The notes below the pieces were generated by a model, which did not search any database, had not been told where the DNA came from, and saw nothing but the letters and a program-made list of their open reading frames with translations. Position numbers and translations under genes: made by a program. A DNA stretch of 64,000 nucleotides from Methylobacterium sp. Leaf99 (GTDB lineage Bacteria; Pseudomonadota; Alphaproteobacteria; Rhizobiales; Beijerinckiaceae), in NCBI RefSeq assembly GCF_001422375.1, contig NZ_LMMU01000001.1, forward strand, positions 62,223 to 126,222, read 5' to 3'. Positions 8,573 through 17,971 of the stretch are shown here, one piece after another. The first letter of the stretch is position 1. Each line of letters opens with the position of its first letter.

Positions 8573-8700
8573 GCGGGTTTCCTCGGGCTGAAAGGCGGAT
8601 ACGGGCGAAATGGCGCCATTCGGGTGCGCGCATCTCGACGTATCAGAGGCAGCCAAGTTGCCCTCGGAGCAAGCCGAATTGAGATTCAGGGTAAAGTTAA

Positions 8701-8738
8701 CCTAAGCTTAGGACTACTTAGGGTTTGCGCTACTTAGG
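8701..8738. promoter_or_regulatory. clustered CTTAGG motifs in an AT-rich gap
   Basis: The palindrome CCTAAGCTTAGG is followed by two direct copies of CTACTTAGG (8714-8722 and 8730-8738), 16 bp apart. It lies upstream of the secreted repeat gene and downstream of the cell-wall hydrolase, in sequence markedly more AT-rich than its surroundings. The layout suggests a multimeric operator; the regulator is unknown. Confidence 0.4.
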
Positions 8739-8764
8739 TAAAAATCGATGGAACCAGAGCGGGT

Positions 8765-9784
8765 TCAAGTCTGCCCACGCTTGAGCTGGTAGAAGATGTG
8801 CCGCCCGATGACATCCATCTTGCGCAGGCGTCGGGACCAGCCGGGTTTCACGTAATCCGCATGGTAATGCGTCGCGCCTCCCACCTCACTGAGGTAGGTC
8901 CGCCCCTCGATCACCGCGCTGGCGATGCGGGTGGCCGACTGCCATGACGGACCGTCGGTGATGCGGAGCGATTTTCCCTCGCAGGCGAAGGAGAACTGGC
9001 ATCCCATGTAGCGGTGGCGATTCTGATAGACGACGCCGCAGACATTGCTCGGATAGAGCCCGCTTTTCACCCGGTTGAGGACCACCTGCGCGACGGCCGC
9101 CTGGCCGTCCTCGGGCTCGCTGCGGGCCTCGAAATATACCGCCTCGGCGAGGCAGCGCTGCTCGCGGTCGAGGGCGTCGGGGCCGATGAGGTCGGCGTAG
9201 CGATGGCGGGCGCTGTCGGGCATGGCGAGTTCGGTGGCATCGCGGCGCGGCGAGAAGCCCGGAATGGCGAGGTTCGCGGCCGCGACTTCGATGGGCGTCG
9301 CGTCGGCCGGGGCCGGGGTGGTCGAAGACAGGGCGACGGCGCGCGGAATCGCCGGCGTCGATCCGTCACCGGTCTCGATGGCCCCCTCCCCGTCCGCCCG
9401 CGGCGGGACGAAGCCGAGATCCGGTTCAAGATCGGGGTTCCAGATGGCCGGGCCGGGCGAGAGCACGCCGCTGACCGAACCGGGGAGAGTCGCGGTCAGG
9501 ACCGAACCCGCGCCCTGTATCTCCGGATCGGCGTAGAGAGCTGCCCTCACCACATCGGCATGCAGCTTCCCGCCGCGGCCGAACAACGGTGTGCCCGGCG
9601 GCAGAACCGGCGCGATGCGTGCGTCCCGCACGATCAGCCGTATCGTGCCCTCCGTACCGGCGGTTGCCGTGAATGACACCAGGAAGCCGATGCCGGCGGC
9701 CCAGGGCGCCATGGCAGCGCTGAGCCAGCGCAGGCTCGAATCCCGTCTAACCCGTTTCGTGCCCACGCCAACCGTTCCACGCAC
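8765..9784 (-). CDS. cell wall hydrolase, SleB/CwlJ type
   Basis: A 339-residue exported protein with a C-terminal SleB-type peptidoglycan hydrolase domain (about 205-339). Visible are CLAEAVYFEARSEPEDGQAA, VLNRVKSGLYPSNVCGVVYQ and the CQFSF segment, followed by ATHYHADYVKPGW; the glutamate in YFEARSE is the likely catalytic residue. The N terminus has a basic stretch and one hydrophobic helix near 20-42, so it is either anchored or cleaved. Residues 45-200 are a low-complexity linker rich in Pro, Ala and Thr. In alphaproteobacteria these proteins act in wall remodelling. It stands alone in its orientation. Confidence 0.85.
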   Translation of the reverse strand: MRGTVGVGTKRVRRDSSLRWLSAAMAPWAAGIGFLVSFTATAGTEGTIRLIVRDARIAPVLPPGTPLFGRGGKLHADVVRAALYADPEIQGAGSVLTATLPGSVSGVLSPGPAIWNPDLEPDLGFVPPRADGEGAIETGDGSTPAIPRAVALSSTTPAPADATPIEVAAANLAIPGFSPRRDATELAMPDSARHRYADLIGPDALDREQRCLAEAVYFEARSEPEDGQAAVAQVVLNRVKSGLYPSNVCGVVYQNRHRYMGCQFSFACEGKSLRITDGPSWQSATRIASAVIEGRTYLSEVGGATHYHADYVKPGWSRRLRKMDVIGRHIFYQLKRGQT

Positions 9785-9907
9785 CGCAACACTGGTCCGG
9801 CCTGGCGTTCACGTCACCTGCGAAAGGCTTCCGTGTGCGGCATCCGGTTCCGGCATGATCGCGTGGCATGGTTGCGGAGCGGTTAAGCTCGCTTCGCAAC
9901 GCTTGGT

Positions 9908-10162
9908 TCAAAATGTTCCGGGTCGCCCATGTATCACGGCGAAAGCCTTCACCAGGGCGGCTGGAGCAGTGTCGCCACCGTTCCGCATACCGGCAATCCG
10001 CTCGGCATCGGCACCGCTCTGGGTAGCCACGGCGAACACCAGAAGCGCGAGCGTCGCAAGGCCGCCAAATCCCCAGAGATAGACCTGTTGGACCACCCTG
10101 GGAATCGGGACGGCGGCGGGATTTTCGTTGAGAAACAAGGGTGTGGGCGTCGTATCGATCAT
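9908..10162 (-). CDS. small single-pass membrane protein
   Basis: An 84-residue protein with a short polar N terminus containing LFLNENPAA, one hydrophobic helix (about 26-48, YLWGFGGLATLALLVFAVAT) and a soluble C-terminal tail. I do not recognise a family. No clear ribosome site precedes the ATG, and the frame stays open upstream, so the start is uncertain. It is separated from ppdK by 190 bp in the same orientation. Confidence 0.5.
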   Translation of the reverse strand: MIDTTPTPLFLNENPAAVPIPRVVQQVYLWGFGGLATLALLVFAVATQSGADAERIAGMRNGGDTAPAALVKAFAVIHGRPGTF

Positions 10163-10298
10163 GGCCGGCGTTCCCACGCGATGGCAGCCGCCACAATGAG
10201 CTGGAATCCCCGCGCAACGGTTCGGCACTAGCACTGAACGTGCCGGCACGAAATCGGTTCGCCGCGTTTTCGACAATTTGTTGAACGGAATTTGCCCT

Positions 10299-10335
10299 GC
10301 CCCTCCTGAGCGGCGTGGAACCACCCGGGAGGGGC
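10299..10335 (-). terminator. hairpin downstream of ppdK
   Basis: GCCCCTCC and GGAGGGGC form an eight-pair stem 18 nt past the ppdK stop, with a smaller GTGG/CCAC stem inside. No U tract is present, so the terminator call is tentative. Confidence 0.4.
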
Positions 10336-10352
10336 GAGATCAAGCCTTTGCG

Positions 10353-13034
<2,682 letters not shown>

Positions 13035-13190
13035 CGTCACCCATCCGGTTGCAGATTGAAACGCGAACCACGCGCCTACCGTACCGGGCGGGTTGGACCA
13101 TCTCCTGCTGCAACGCAAGATGAACGCGGCATGGAGCGCAGGCCCGCATGACGGTTTCCCCGGTCTGTCACCGGCGGTCGTCGCGCCGGC

Positions 13191-13343
13191 TCAGGAGAGC
13201 GCCCGAAACACCCCGAGGCCAATCAGCCCGACGAGGATGAGGTAGGCCGCGACGATGAAATTCAGCAGCCGGGGGATCAGCAGGATGAGCACCCCCGCCG
13301 CGAGGGCGACGAGGGGCTGCAGATGCGCGATGGTGATGGTCAT
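13191..13343 (-). CDS. DUF3096 family small membrane peptide
   Basis: A 50-residue protein beginning MTITIAHLQPLVALAAG with two hydrophobic helices (about 8-24 and 28-46) joined by the basic turn PRLLN. This is the DUF3096 pattern (membrane peptide of unknown function). Its ribosome site (AAGGA) sits in the last of three 18-bp tandem repeats, so it is likely co-transcribed with the L,D-transpeptidase gene that ends 58 nt upstream. It was identified directly from the nucleotide sequence because of its length. Confidence 0.8.
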   Translation of the reverse strand: MTITIAHLQPLVALAAGVLILLIPRLLNFIVAAYLILVGLIGLGVFRALS

Positions 13344-13346
13344 GTC

Positions 13347-13400
13347 TCAGAATCCGTCCTTGGCTCAGAATCCGTCCTTGGCTCAGAATCCGTCCTTGGC
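13347..13400. repeat. three perfect 18-bp tandem repeats carrying stop codon and ribosome site
   Basis: Three identical copies of TCAGAATCCGTCCTTGGC fill the space between the transpeptidase stop codon (13401-13403) and the DUF3096 start. Read on the minus strand each copy holds an AAGGA ribosome site and an in-frame TGA. The partial fourth copy is the transpeptidase stop itself, so the array is a recent duplication of the gene junction. Confidence 0.95.
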
Positions 13401-14042
13401 TCAGACCCGATACTTGCCGTTGCGCTTCACCAGCACCTGGGTCCCGACCGGAACACGCTCGTAGAGGTCAACGATGTCCTCGTTCAGCATCCGCACGCAA
13501 CCGGACGAGAGCTGCTCGCCGATGCTCCAGGGCTCGTTGGTGCCGTGGATGCGGAAGAGCGTGTCGCGGTTGCCCTGGTAGAGGTAGAGCGCTCGGGCAC
13601 CGAGGGGATTGTCGAGACCGCCCTTGCGGGTGCGCGGCAGGTCCGGGTTGAGGGAGACCATGGTGGTGGTGGGGCTCCAATCCGGCCACACGCCCTTGCG
13701 GGCGATGCGAGCTTCGCCCTTCCACGAGAACCCCGCCTTGCCGACGCCGACGCCGTACTGCACCGCCGTGCCATCCTCCTGCACCAGGGCGATCTGCCGG
13801 TTGTCGATATCGACCACGATGGTCCCGGGCTTCTCGGGACCGGTGTAGCGCACGATCTGGCGGCGGTACTTCGGATCGAGGCGCGACTTGTCGACGATGG
13901 GCACGTCGAACGGCTTGTCCGGCATTGTCCCGGTGTACCAGGCCGCATCGTCATCGGCGGCGACGTTGACCGGCCCGCGCGCGTTGCAGGCGGCCAGGGG
14001 GGCGATGAGGAGCAGGCCGAGGATGAGGCGGCGGGTGGACAT
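13401..14042 (-). CDS. L,D-transpeptidase lipoprotein (YkuD domain)
   Basis: A 213-residue lipoprotein with a signal sequence ending in the lipobox LAAC (Cys19) and a YkuD/ErfK catalytic domain (about 73-210). The active-site block reads RIHGTNEPWSIG ... SSGCVRMLNEDI, with His166 and nucleophile Cys182 both present. Such enzymes form 3-3 peptidoglycan cross-links or attach outer-membrane proteins to the wall in the periplasm. A GGAG site 8 nt before the ATG decides the start over one four codons upstream. DUF3096 follows in the same transcript. Confidence 0.92.
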   Translation of the reverse strand: MSTRRLILGLLLIAPLAACNARGPVNVAADDDAAWYTGTMPDKPFDVPIVDKSRLDPKYRRQIVRYTGPEKPGTIVVDIDNRQIALVQEDGTAVQYGVGVGKAGFSWKGEARIARKGVWPDWSPTTTMVSLNPDLPRTRKGGLDNPLGARALYLYQGNRDTLFRIHGTNEPWSIGEQLSSGCVRMLNEDIVDLYERVPVGTQVLVKRNGKYRV

Positions 14043-14299
14043 GGCGGGCTCCATGATGGGCGGCGTCGAATTCTGATGTCCTGACTAACCGCCCCGGGCC
14101 ATGGAGGGTGTATCTTTCCAGCCGCAGGTACCGGGAAGCAGCAGGGACGCCGTCGCGAGCTTCAGGACAATCGCGCGGGTGGATCTGCCCTGTCGCGGTG
14201 GTTTCGCACCTTGCCCGAGGGCGACCACCGACCGTTAAGCGCGTTGATCCGGCGCCGATCCCGGCCATACCGTCCGGCTTGGACAACGAGGATAGCCCA

Positions 14300-14743
14300 A
14301 TGGCCGCCACCCAAACTCTCCCGGTTTCGGATATCGAGGAGGTGATTCAGGAACTCGGCCCTGCGATCCATCTCGACCATTGCGTGATCCACGTCTCGGA
14401 CTGGGCGCGTTCGACGGCCTTCTACCGTGACGTGCTCGGGGCCGAGATCCTGGCCCGTCCCGTCGGAGCCGCCTATCGCTTCGGCGGGGTGCAGCTCAAT
14501 GTCCACGGCCCCGGCGTCGAAGCGATGCCGCTGGCGGACAGGCCGGTGATGCCGGGCAACAGCGACCTGTGCTTTCGCTGGTCCGGCCCCATCGAGGGGG
14601 CGATCGCGCACCTGGCCGCCCATGGCGTGCCGGTGGAACTCGGGCCGGTGGAGCGCAGCGGCGCGGCGGGCGCGGGCATCAGCGTGTATTTCCGGGATCC
14701 CGACGGCTCGCTGATGGAGTTCATCACCTACCCGGAAGCGTGA
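14300..14743 (+). CDS. VOC (glyoxalase/dioxygenase) family protein
   Basis: A 147-residue protein with a single VOC unit pair: HLDHCVIHVSDWARSTAFYRDVLG (about 23-46) and a C-terminal YFRDPDGSLMEFITYPE. The metal ligands expected in this fold, His at the first strand and Glu in MEF, are present. The first 20 residues are an extra segment. An ACGAGGA ribosome site precedes the ATG. Substrate cannot be told; many such proteins are related to glyoxalase I or fosfomycin/bleomycin-type enzymes. The stop codon directly abuts that of the convergent cNMP-binding gene, sharing TGATCA. Confidence 0.85.
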   Translation: MAATQTLPVSDIEEVIQELGPAIHLDHCVIHVSDWARSTAFYRDVLGAEILARPVGAAYRFGGVQLNVHGPGVEAMPLADRPVMPGNSDLCFRWSGPIEGAIAHLAAHGVPVELGPVERSGAAGAGISVYFRDPDGSLMEFITYPEA

Positions 14744-15187
14744 TCAGCCCCGACTCTGGGCGAGCTGCTGGTTGGTCTGCTCCAGGCGAAGGGCGAGTTC
14801 TCGCATGACGGCGATCCCGATCTGGGGGAACTGCGCCAGCAGCTCGAGGAAGACGGTGCGGTCGATTCGCAGGGCGGTAATCGGGCTGAGCGCTGCCACC
14901 GTGGCCGAGCGCGGCTGATCGGCAAGAATTCCCATCTCGCCCAGCAAGGCATTGGCGCCGAGCAGTGCCAGACGAAACGGTCCCTGCGGCCCGTCGATGG
15001 AGACCTCGGCCTCGCCCTCCAGGATCAGGTAGGCGGCATCGGCCGCATCCCCGCGCGCGAACAGCCCCTGTCCGGCCTCGAAATGAACCCGCTCACTGGT
15101 GAAGGCGAGGAGCTTCAGACGCGACGGCTCGACGCCACGAAACAGCGGGACCTGACGTAAGGAGGAGACCTCGGTGTCGAGAGTCAT
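14744..15187 (-). CDS. cyclic-nucleotide-binding domain protein
   Basis: A 147-residue protein consisting of one cNMP-binding (Crp-like) domain: LFRGVEPSRLKLLAF (16-30), AAYLILEGEAEVSI and the phosphate-binding cassette ALLGEMGILADQPRSATVAAL (about 77-100), then a helix ending in NQQLAQSRG. There is no helix-turn-helix after it, so it is not a Crp-type regulator but a stand-alone sensor module. It borders the stress-response cluster but has no EcfG-type promoter that I can see. Confidence 0.85.
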   Translation of the reverse strand: MTLDTEVSSLRQVPLFRGVEPSRLKLLAFTSERVHFEAGQGLFARGDAADAAYLILEGEAEVSIDGPQGPFRLALLGANALLGEMGILADQPRSATVAALSPITALRIDRTVFLELLAQFPQIGIAVMRELALRLEQTNQQLAQSRG

Positions 15188-15454
15188 CGGCGGCGCAACG
15201 TGCTGATCGGCATCGGAAGATCTTTCAGCGCTCTCCCCCTCGCGCGGGCGATCGATGGGCGCTTCCTATCCACGCGATTTGCGTGGGGATTGTCCAGCCC
15301 CGGCGCCGGTTCGGGGCGGGATGACGCCCCTGCGTGACTAGGGAACCGGCACCCGATCATTTCCGACGCCCACCTCTACAGCCACGCTTGTACGGCCACG
15401 CTTAGTTCGGGGCGATGGTGAAACCCGCTGAACTTGGCTGCCGATCTTGGCGGA
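15188..15454. other. intergenic stretch before the KGG gene
   Basis: No coding sequence is seen. It contains a perfect CCACGC-gattt-GCGTGG hairpin (15270-15286) and two copies of an AGCCACGCTTG/GGCCACGCTTA-like block near 15380-15405. A GGAAC box at about 15345 lacks a matching downstream CGTT and is not called. Confidence 0.4.
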
Positions 15455-15479
15455 GGAACAATCGATATTGGCAAAGGTT
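15455..15479 (+). promoter_or_regulatory. near-match EcfG-type promoter for the KGG gene
   Basis: GGAAC, 16 bp, then GGTT where the EcfG consensus has CGTT (one mismatch), 35 bp before the KGG start. Correct spacing and position, and the gene's stress-protein nature, support it, but it is weaker than the six exact sites nearby. Confidence 0.45.
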
Positions 15480-15514
15480 GTCCCGGTAGCGAGAGCAATG
15501 TTGAGGAGGCGCTG

Positions 15515-15709
15515 ATGCCATCAGGAAATTCCACCTCGAAGCGGGGCTTTGCCTCAATGGATTTGGAACGGCAGCGCGAGATCGCGAGCAAGGGCGGGCG
15601 GAGCGTGCCGGCGGAGAAGCGTTCGTTCTCCCAGGACCGAGAACTCGCTTCGTCGGCCGGTCGTAAAGGCGGACAATCCACCGGTACCGGCCGTCCAGGC
15701 GACGACTAA
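15515..15709 (+). CDS. KGG-motif stress-induced protein
   Basis: A 64-residue hydrophilic protein with KGG repeats: ASKGGRSVPAEKRSFS and AGRKGGQSTG, the 'stress-induced bacterial acidophilic repeat' pattern also found in Bacillus GsiB and E. coli YciG. Such proteins are small, disordered and accumulate in the general stress response. A GAGGAGG ribosome site sits 6 nt before the ATG. A near-consensus EcfG promoter precedes it and a strong terminator follows 13 nt after the stop, making a monocistronic unit at the edge of the GSR cluster. Confidence 0.88.
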   Translation: MPSGNSTSKRGFASMDLERQREIASKGGRSVPAEKRSFSQDRELASSAGRKGGQSTGTGRPGDD

Positions 15710-15722
15710 GGCCCATACCCTT

Positions 15723-15749
15723 GGGGCTCCGCATGGAGCCCCATTTTTT
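15723..15749 (+). terminator. intrinsic terminator after KGG gene
   Basis: GGGGCTCC-gcat-GGAGCCCC followed by A and six T: an eight-pair stem with a four-base loop directly downstream of the KGG stop. Confidence 0.92.
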
Positions 15750-15768
15750 CACGACAATCAAAACGAAT

Positions 15769-15803
15769 AAAAGGGCTCCTTCCTGTTCTGAAGGAGCCCT
15801 TTT
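15769..15803. terminator. bidirectional terminator between convergent units
   Basis: A perfect 14-pair stem (AAAAGGGCTCCTTC and its complement) around a 7-nt loop, with T runs on both strands. It sits 49 nt past the stop of the minus-strand secreted protein and downstream of the KGG terminator, so it can stop transcription from either side. Confidence 0.92.
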
Positions 15804-15852
15804 TCATACGAAGTGTATTGTAGAGATAAAACGAGCAGATACCTGTGATGCA

Positions 15853-16224
15853 TCAAGAGATGCAGCGGCCAGGAAGCATGCGCCGAGCCTCGGGCCCGGC
15901 CAGGGAGCTGATTGCCCCTTCGCAACCTTCCCGCATCAAGCGTCGTACTTTGGGCTGATCCTTCTCACTCGCCGTCCGACCGCCCTGCTGCGCCATGGAG
16001 GGATTCGACCGCACGTCGGGACGCGTTACCGACGCGACATGGACCGGGCTTATGGCGAGGGAGGCAGCGCGTTGCCCGGGCAGGTCCTGCACTTTGGCCG
16101 ATGAGACCGCGTGAGGGAGGGAGGGCGACCAAGAGTCGGCCGCCTGCTGCACGGTCGGCTGGATCAGGACGGTCAAGAGCGCCGCAGGTCCGCTGACACT
16201 GAGAAGGAAGCCTGACCGAAACAT
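15853..16224 (-). CDS. small secreted protein under an EcfG-type promoter
   Basis: A 123-residue protein of unknown function. A hydrophobic signal sequence (FLLSVSGPAALLTVLIQ, about 5-25) is followed by a disordered stretch rich in Ala, Ser and Gln, and then a compact C terminus with two cysteines, REGCEGAISSLAGPEARRM ... PGRCIS, which could form a disulfide. A GGAG-type ribosome site lies about 10 nt before the ATG. An exact EcfG-type promoter ends 41 bp upstream and a strong terminator follows, arguing for a real stress-induced gene. Its family is not one I can name. Confidence 0.7.
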   Translation of the reverse strand: MFRSGFLLSVSGPAALLTVLIQPTVQQAADSWSPSLPHAVSSAKVQDLPGQRAASLAISPVHVASVTRPDVRSNPSMAQQGGRTASEKDQPKVRRLMREGCEGAISSLAGPEARRMLPGRCIS

Positions 16225-16264
16225 CGTCGTAATCTCCGAAAGGAGCTTGACAGGATATTGGTCA

Positions 16265-16289
16265 AACGCGGATCTGAGTTGTCGGTTCC
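16265..16289 (-). promoter_or_regulatory. EcfG-type (GSR sigma) promoter for secreted protein
   Basis: Minus strand GGAAC, 16-bp spacer, CGTT. The -10 box ends 41 bp before the ATG of the secreted protein at 16224. This is an exact match to the alphaproteobacterial EcfG consensus. Confidence 0.8.
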
Positions 16290-16434
16290 TCCACTGTTCC
16301 GAATTGATCCGGAGCGAGTAGTTTGACTGTTAGGGATCATTCGCATTTGACGAAAATTAGAAGGGTTGCCCGTGGGGGACTGTGACGAAAAAGCCATCTC
16401 GCCCAGAAAAATTCACGGCCAAGGTTGCGCGTTT

Positions 16435-16459
16435 GGAACGGGATAGGCGCCCGATCGTT
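16435..16459 (+). promoter_or_regulatory. EcfG-type promoter for candidate small RNA
   Basis: Plus strand GGAAC (16435-16439), 16-bp spacer, CGTT (16456-16459). No open reading frame with a ribosome site follows before the terminator at 16526-16558, so it would drive a short non-coding transcript. Confidence 0.78.
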
Positions 16460-16465
16460 TCTTGG

Positions 16466-16558
16466 ATACCCCGGCCGCCTGGTCCTCCCCCCGCATCCCC
16501 TTGTGCATAGGCCGGAACCTTTTCGACGGGCTGGAGAGTGATCTCCGGCCCGTTTTTT
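16466..16558 (+). ncRNA. candidate GSR-regulated small RNA with C-rich loop (GsrN-like)
   Basis: Predicted RNA of about 93 nt. The 5' end is placed about 6 nt after the EcfG -10 box; the 3' end is a Rho-independent terminator. CCGGCC (16471-16476) can pair with GGCCGG (16510-16515), presenting a 33-nt loop that includes CCTCCCCCC (16484-16492) and a second C run (16497-16500). Caulobacter GsrN, an established sigma-T-dependent stress RNA, also uses a C-rich loop to bind mRNA leaders such as katG. The location beside phyR strengthens the analogy. Exact ends and the name are inferred; sequence homology to GsrN was not tested. Confidence 0.6.
16526..16558 (+). terminator. intrinsic terminator of candidate small RNA
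   Basis: ACGGGCTGGAG, loop AGTGAT and CTCCGGCCCGT (eleven pairs, one G-U), then six T on the plus strand. Confidence 0.9.
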
Positions 16559-16586
16559 CGTGGGTGGGTCTCGGCCGATAGCGCAC

Positions 16587-16613
16587 AAAAAAGCCCCGGT
16601 GCTGCCGGGGCTT
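16587..16613 (-). terminator. intrinsic terminator after phyR
   Basis: AAGCCCCGG and CCGGGGCTT form a nine-pair stem with a five-base loop; on the minus strand it is followed by a T run. It lies 41 nt past the phyR stop. Confidence 0.9.
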
Positions 16614-16653
16614 CTCGTTCCGTTCGGGGTGCAGGCCGATCCGGTCCGCGGCC

Positions 16654-17457
16654 TCAGGCCGATTTGATCTCACGCCGACGGGCACTCTGCTGGAAGAACA
16701 GCGCCTGACTGATCACCGCCGAGACATTGGCGGGCTGGAACGGCTTCGCGATGAGGAAGGCCGGTTCCGGACGCTCGCCCGTGAGGAAGCGCTCCGGATA
16801 GGCGGTGATGAAGATCACCGGAACCTCGAACGTCTTCAGCAGGTCGTTCACCGCATCCAAGCCCGAGCTGCCGTCGGCGAGCTGAATATCGGCGAGGATG
16901 AGGCCCGGACGGGTGCCTTCGGATGCGATCTTGATCGCTTCCGTGCGGGTCCTCGCCACGCCGATGACGTTGTGGCCGAGCCCTTCGACCAACGCCTCGA
17001 GATCCATGGCGATCAGCGGCTCGTCCTCGATGATGAGGATTTCGGTGGCCATGTCGGCAGCCAGTTCACGGCCTGCCTCGTCGACGAGGTCGCGGACCTG
17101 GCTGACATCGACGTCGAGGATGATGGCCGCGTCTTCCTCGGAGAAACCTTCGAGGCACGAGAGGAGGAAGGCTTGGCGCGGCAGCGGCGTGATCTGGCCG
17201 AGCCTGACCTCGGCCGGCAGATCGTGCTGTACCTGATCGCTCTGGCCGTTCACCGAAAGGGAGTTCCAGATGCGCGTGAAGACGCGGAAGAGATCGGCTT
17301 TGACATTGGCGCTGCGGCCGAGCGTTTCCGGCTCGTTCACGAGGGTCTCGAGTGTGGCCGCGACGTAAGCGTCACCGGCGACCTGACTGCCCGTCAGCGC
17401 CCGTGCGTAGCGGCGCAGATACGGCAGGTGCTGCACCACGAGTTGGGCTGTCGACAT
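16654..17457 (-). CDS. phyR: general stress response regulator PhyR
   Basis: A 267-residue response regulator that acts as a sigma-factor mimic. The N-terminal sigma-like domain (about 1-130, with FLLSCLEGFSEEDAAIILDV) resembles EcfG regions 2 and 4 without DNA-binding ability; the receiver domain (about 138-260) has IEDEPLIAMD, the phosphoacceptor Asp190 in LILADIQL, Thr in FITAYPE and Lys in IAKPFQ. When phosphorylated, PhyR sequesters the anti-sigma factor NepR and frees EcfG. Asp190 is the position established in Methylobacterium extorquens. An AAGGGGA ribosome site and an exact EcfG promoter precede it, giving positive autoregulation. It is divergent from nepR. Confidence 0.97.
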   Translation of the reverse strand: MSTAQLVVQHLPYLRRYARALTGSQVAGDAYVAATLETLVNEPETLGRSANVKADLFRVFTRIWNSLSVNGQSDQVQHDLPAEVRLGQITPLPRQAFLLSCLEGFSEEDAAIILDVDVSQVRDLVDEAGRELAADMATEILIIEDEPLIAMDLEALVEGLGHNVIGVARTRTEAIKIASEGTRPGLILADIQLADGSSGLDAVNDLLKTFEVPVIFITAYPERFLTGERPEPAFLIAKPFQPANVSAVISQALFFQQSARRREIKSA

Positions 17458-17498
17458 ACTATCCCCTTGGCTTTGCCGTGCTTGGCCGCTCCCGCCAC

Positions 17499-17523
17499 AA
17501 CGCGGTTTGACGGGCTCCGTTCC
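17499..17523 (-). promoter_or_regulatory. EcfG-type promoter of phyR
   Basis: Minus strand GGAAC, 16-bp spacer, CGTT; the -10 box is 41 bp before the phyR ATG. It is back-to-back with the nepR promoter, the two GGAAC boxes being 8 bp apart. Confidence 0.85.
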
Positions 17524-17531
17524 GCCGGGCG

Positions 17532-17556
17532 GGAACCGCCGGTGTGTTTCAGCGTT
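17532..17556 (+). promoter_or_regulatory. EcfG-type promoter of nepR
   Basis: Plus strand GGAAC (17532-17536), 16-bp spacer, CGTT (17553-17556), 79 bp before the nepR ATG. Confidence 0.85.
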
Positions 17557-17635
17557 GCAGTCGCAGCCATGACCTATGTCAAGCCGCAAAACAATCGCGG
17601 TGGTGCCGGTACGCGGCATCAAGGGGAATCGACGC

Positions 17636-17854
17636 ATGACCGAACACGACCAGGGCGGTCCCATATCCGGGGATCGTGCCGTGCGTGCCGAGCAGAACAT
17701 CCGGGGGCAGGGTCTGAGCGATCACACCCAAAAACGGATCGGTGTTCATCTTCGAACGATGTACGATGCCGTTGTACAGCAGCCTGTTCCCGACAGGTTT
17801 CGTGATCTGATCGCCCGCCTCGAAGCCTTGCCGCCCGACGAAACCACACTGTGA
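17636..17854 (+). CDS. nepR: anti-sigma factor NepR
   Basis: A 72-residue protein that binds and inactivates the general stress sigma factor EcfG until phosphorylated PhyR removes it. The conserved core is HTQKRIGVHLRTMYDAVVQQ followed by PVPDRFRDLIARLEAL (about 30-66), the two helices that contact sigma; the flanks are disordered. An AAGGGG ribosome site precedes the chosen ATG; an upstream in-frame start would add 20 residues that do not fit the family. ecfG does not follow it here, unlike in many alphaproteobacteria where nepR and ecfG form an operon. Confidence 0.93.
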   Translation: MTEHDQGGPISGDRAVRAEQNIRGQGLSDHTQKRIGVHLRTMYDAVVQQPVPDRFRDLIARLEALPPDETTL

Positions 17855-17971
17855 GTTTCGTTTTTTCGTTCGATGGCTGTCCAAATCGGAGAGGGCCGCC
17901 GGCTGATGCCGGCGACCCTCTTCTTCGTTCAAGGGAGCGTCGTCGGCTCGCCTCTCCGTTCAAGGTTTCAT

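Noticed and set aside
9785..9907. GGAAC-like boxes near the cell-wall hydrolase start
   Set aside because: Spacing to CGTT is 13 bp or absent.
15345..15365. GGAAC box at about 15345 as another EcfG promoter
   Set aside because: No CGTT at 16-18 bp; only the first half of the consensus is present.
17579..17932. Minus-strand frame opposite nepR
   Set aside because: Overlaps nepR entirely, no ribosome site, no family; nepR is identified by its conserved core.
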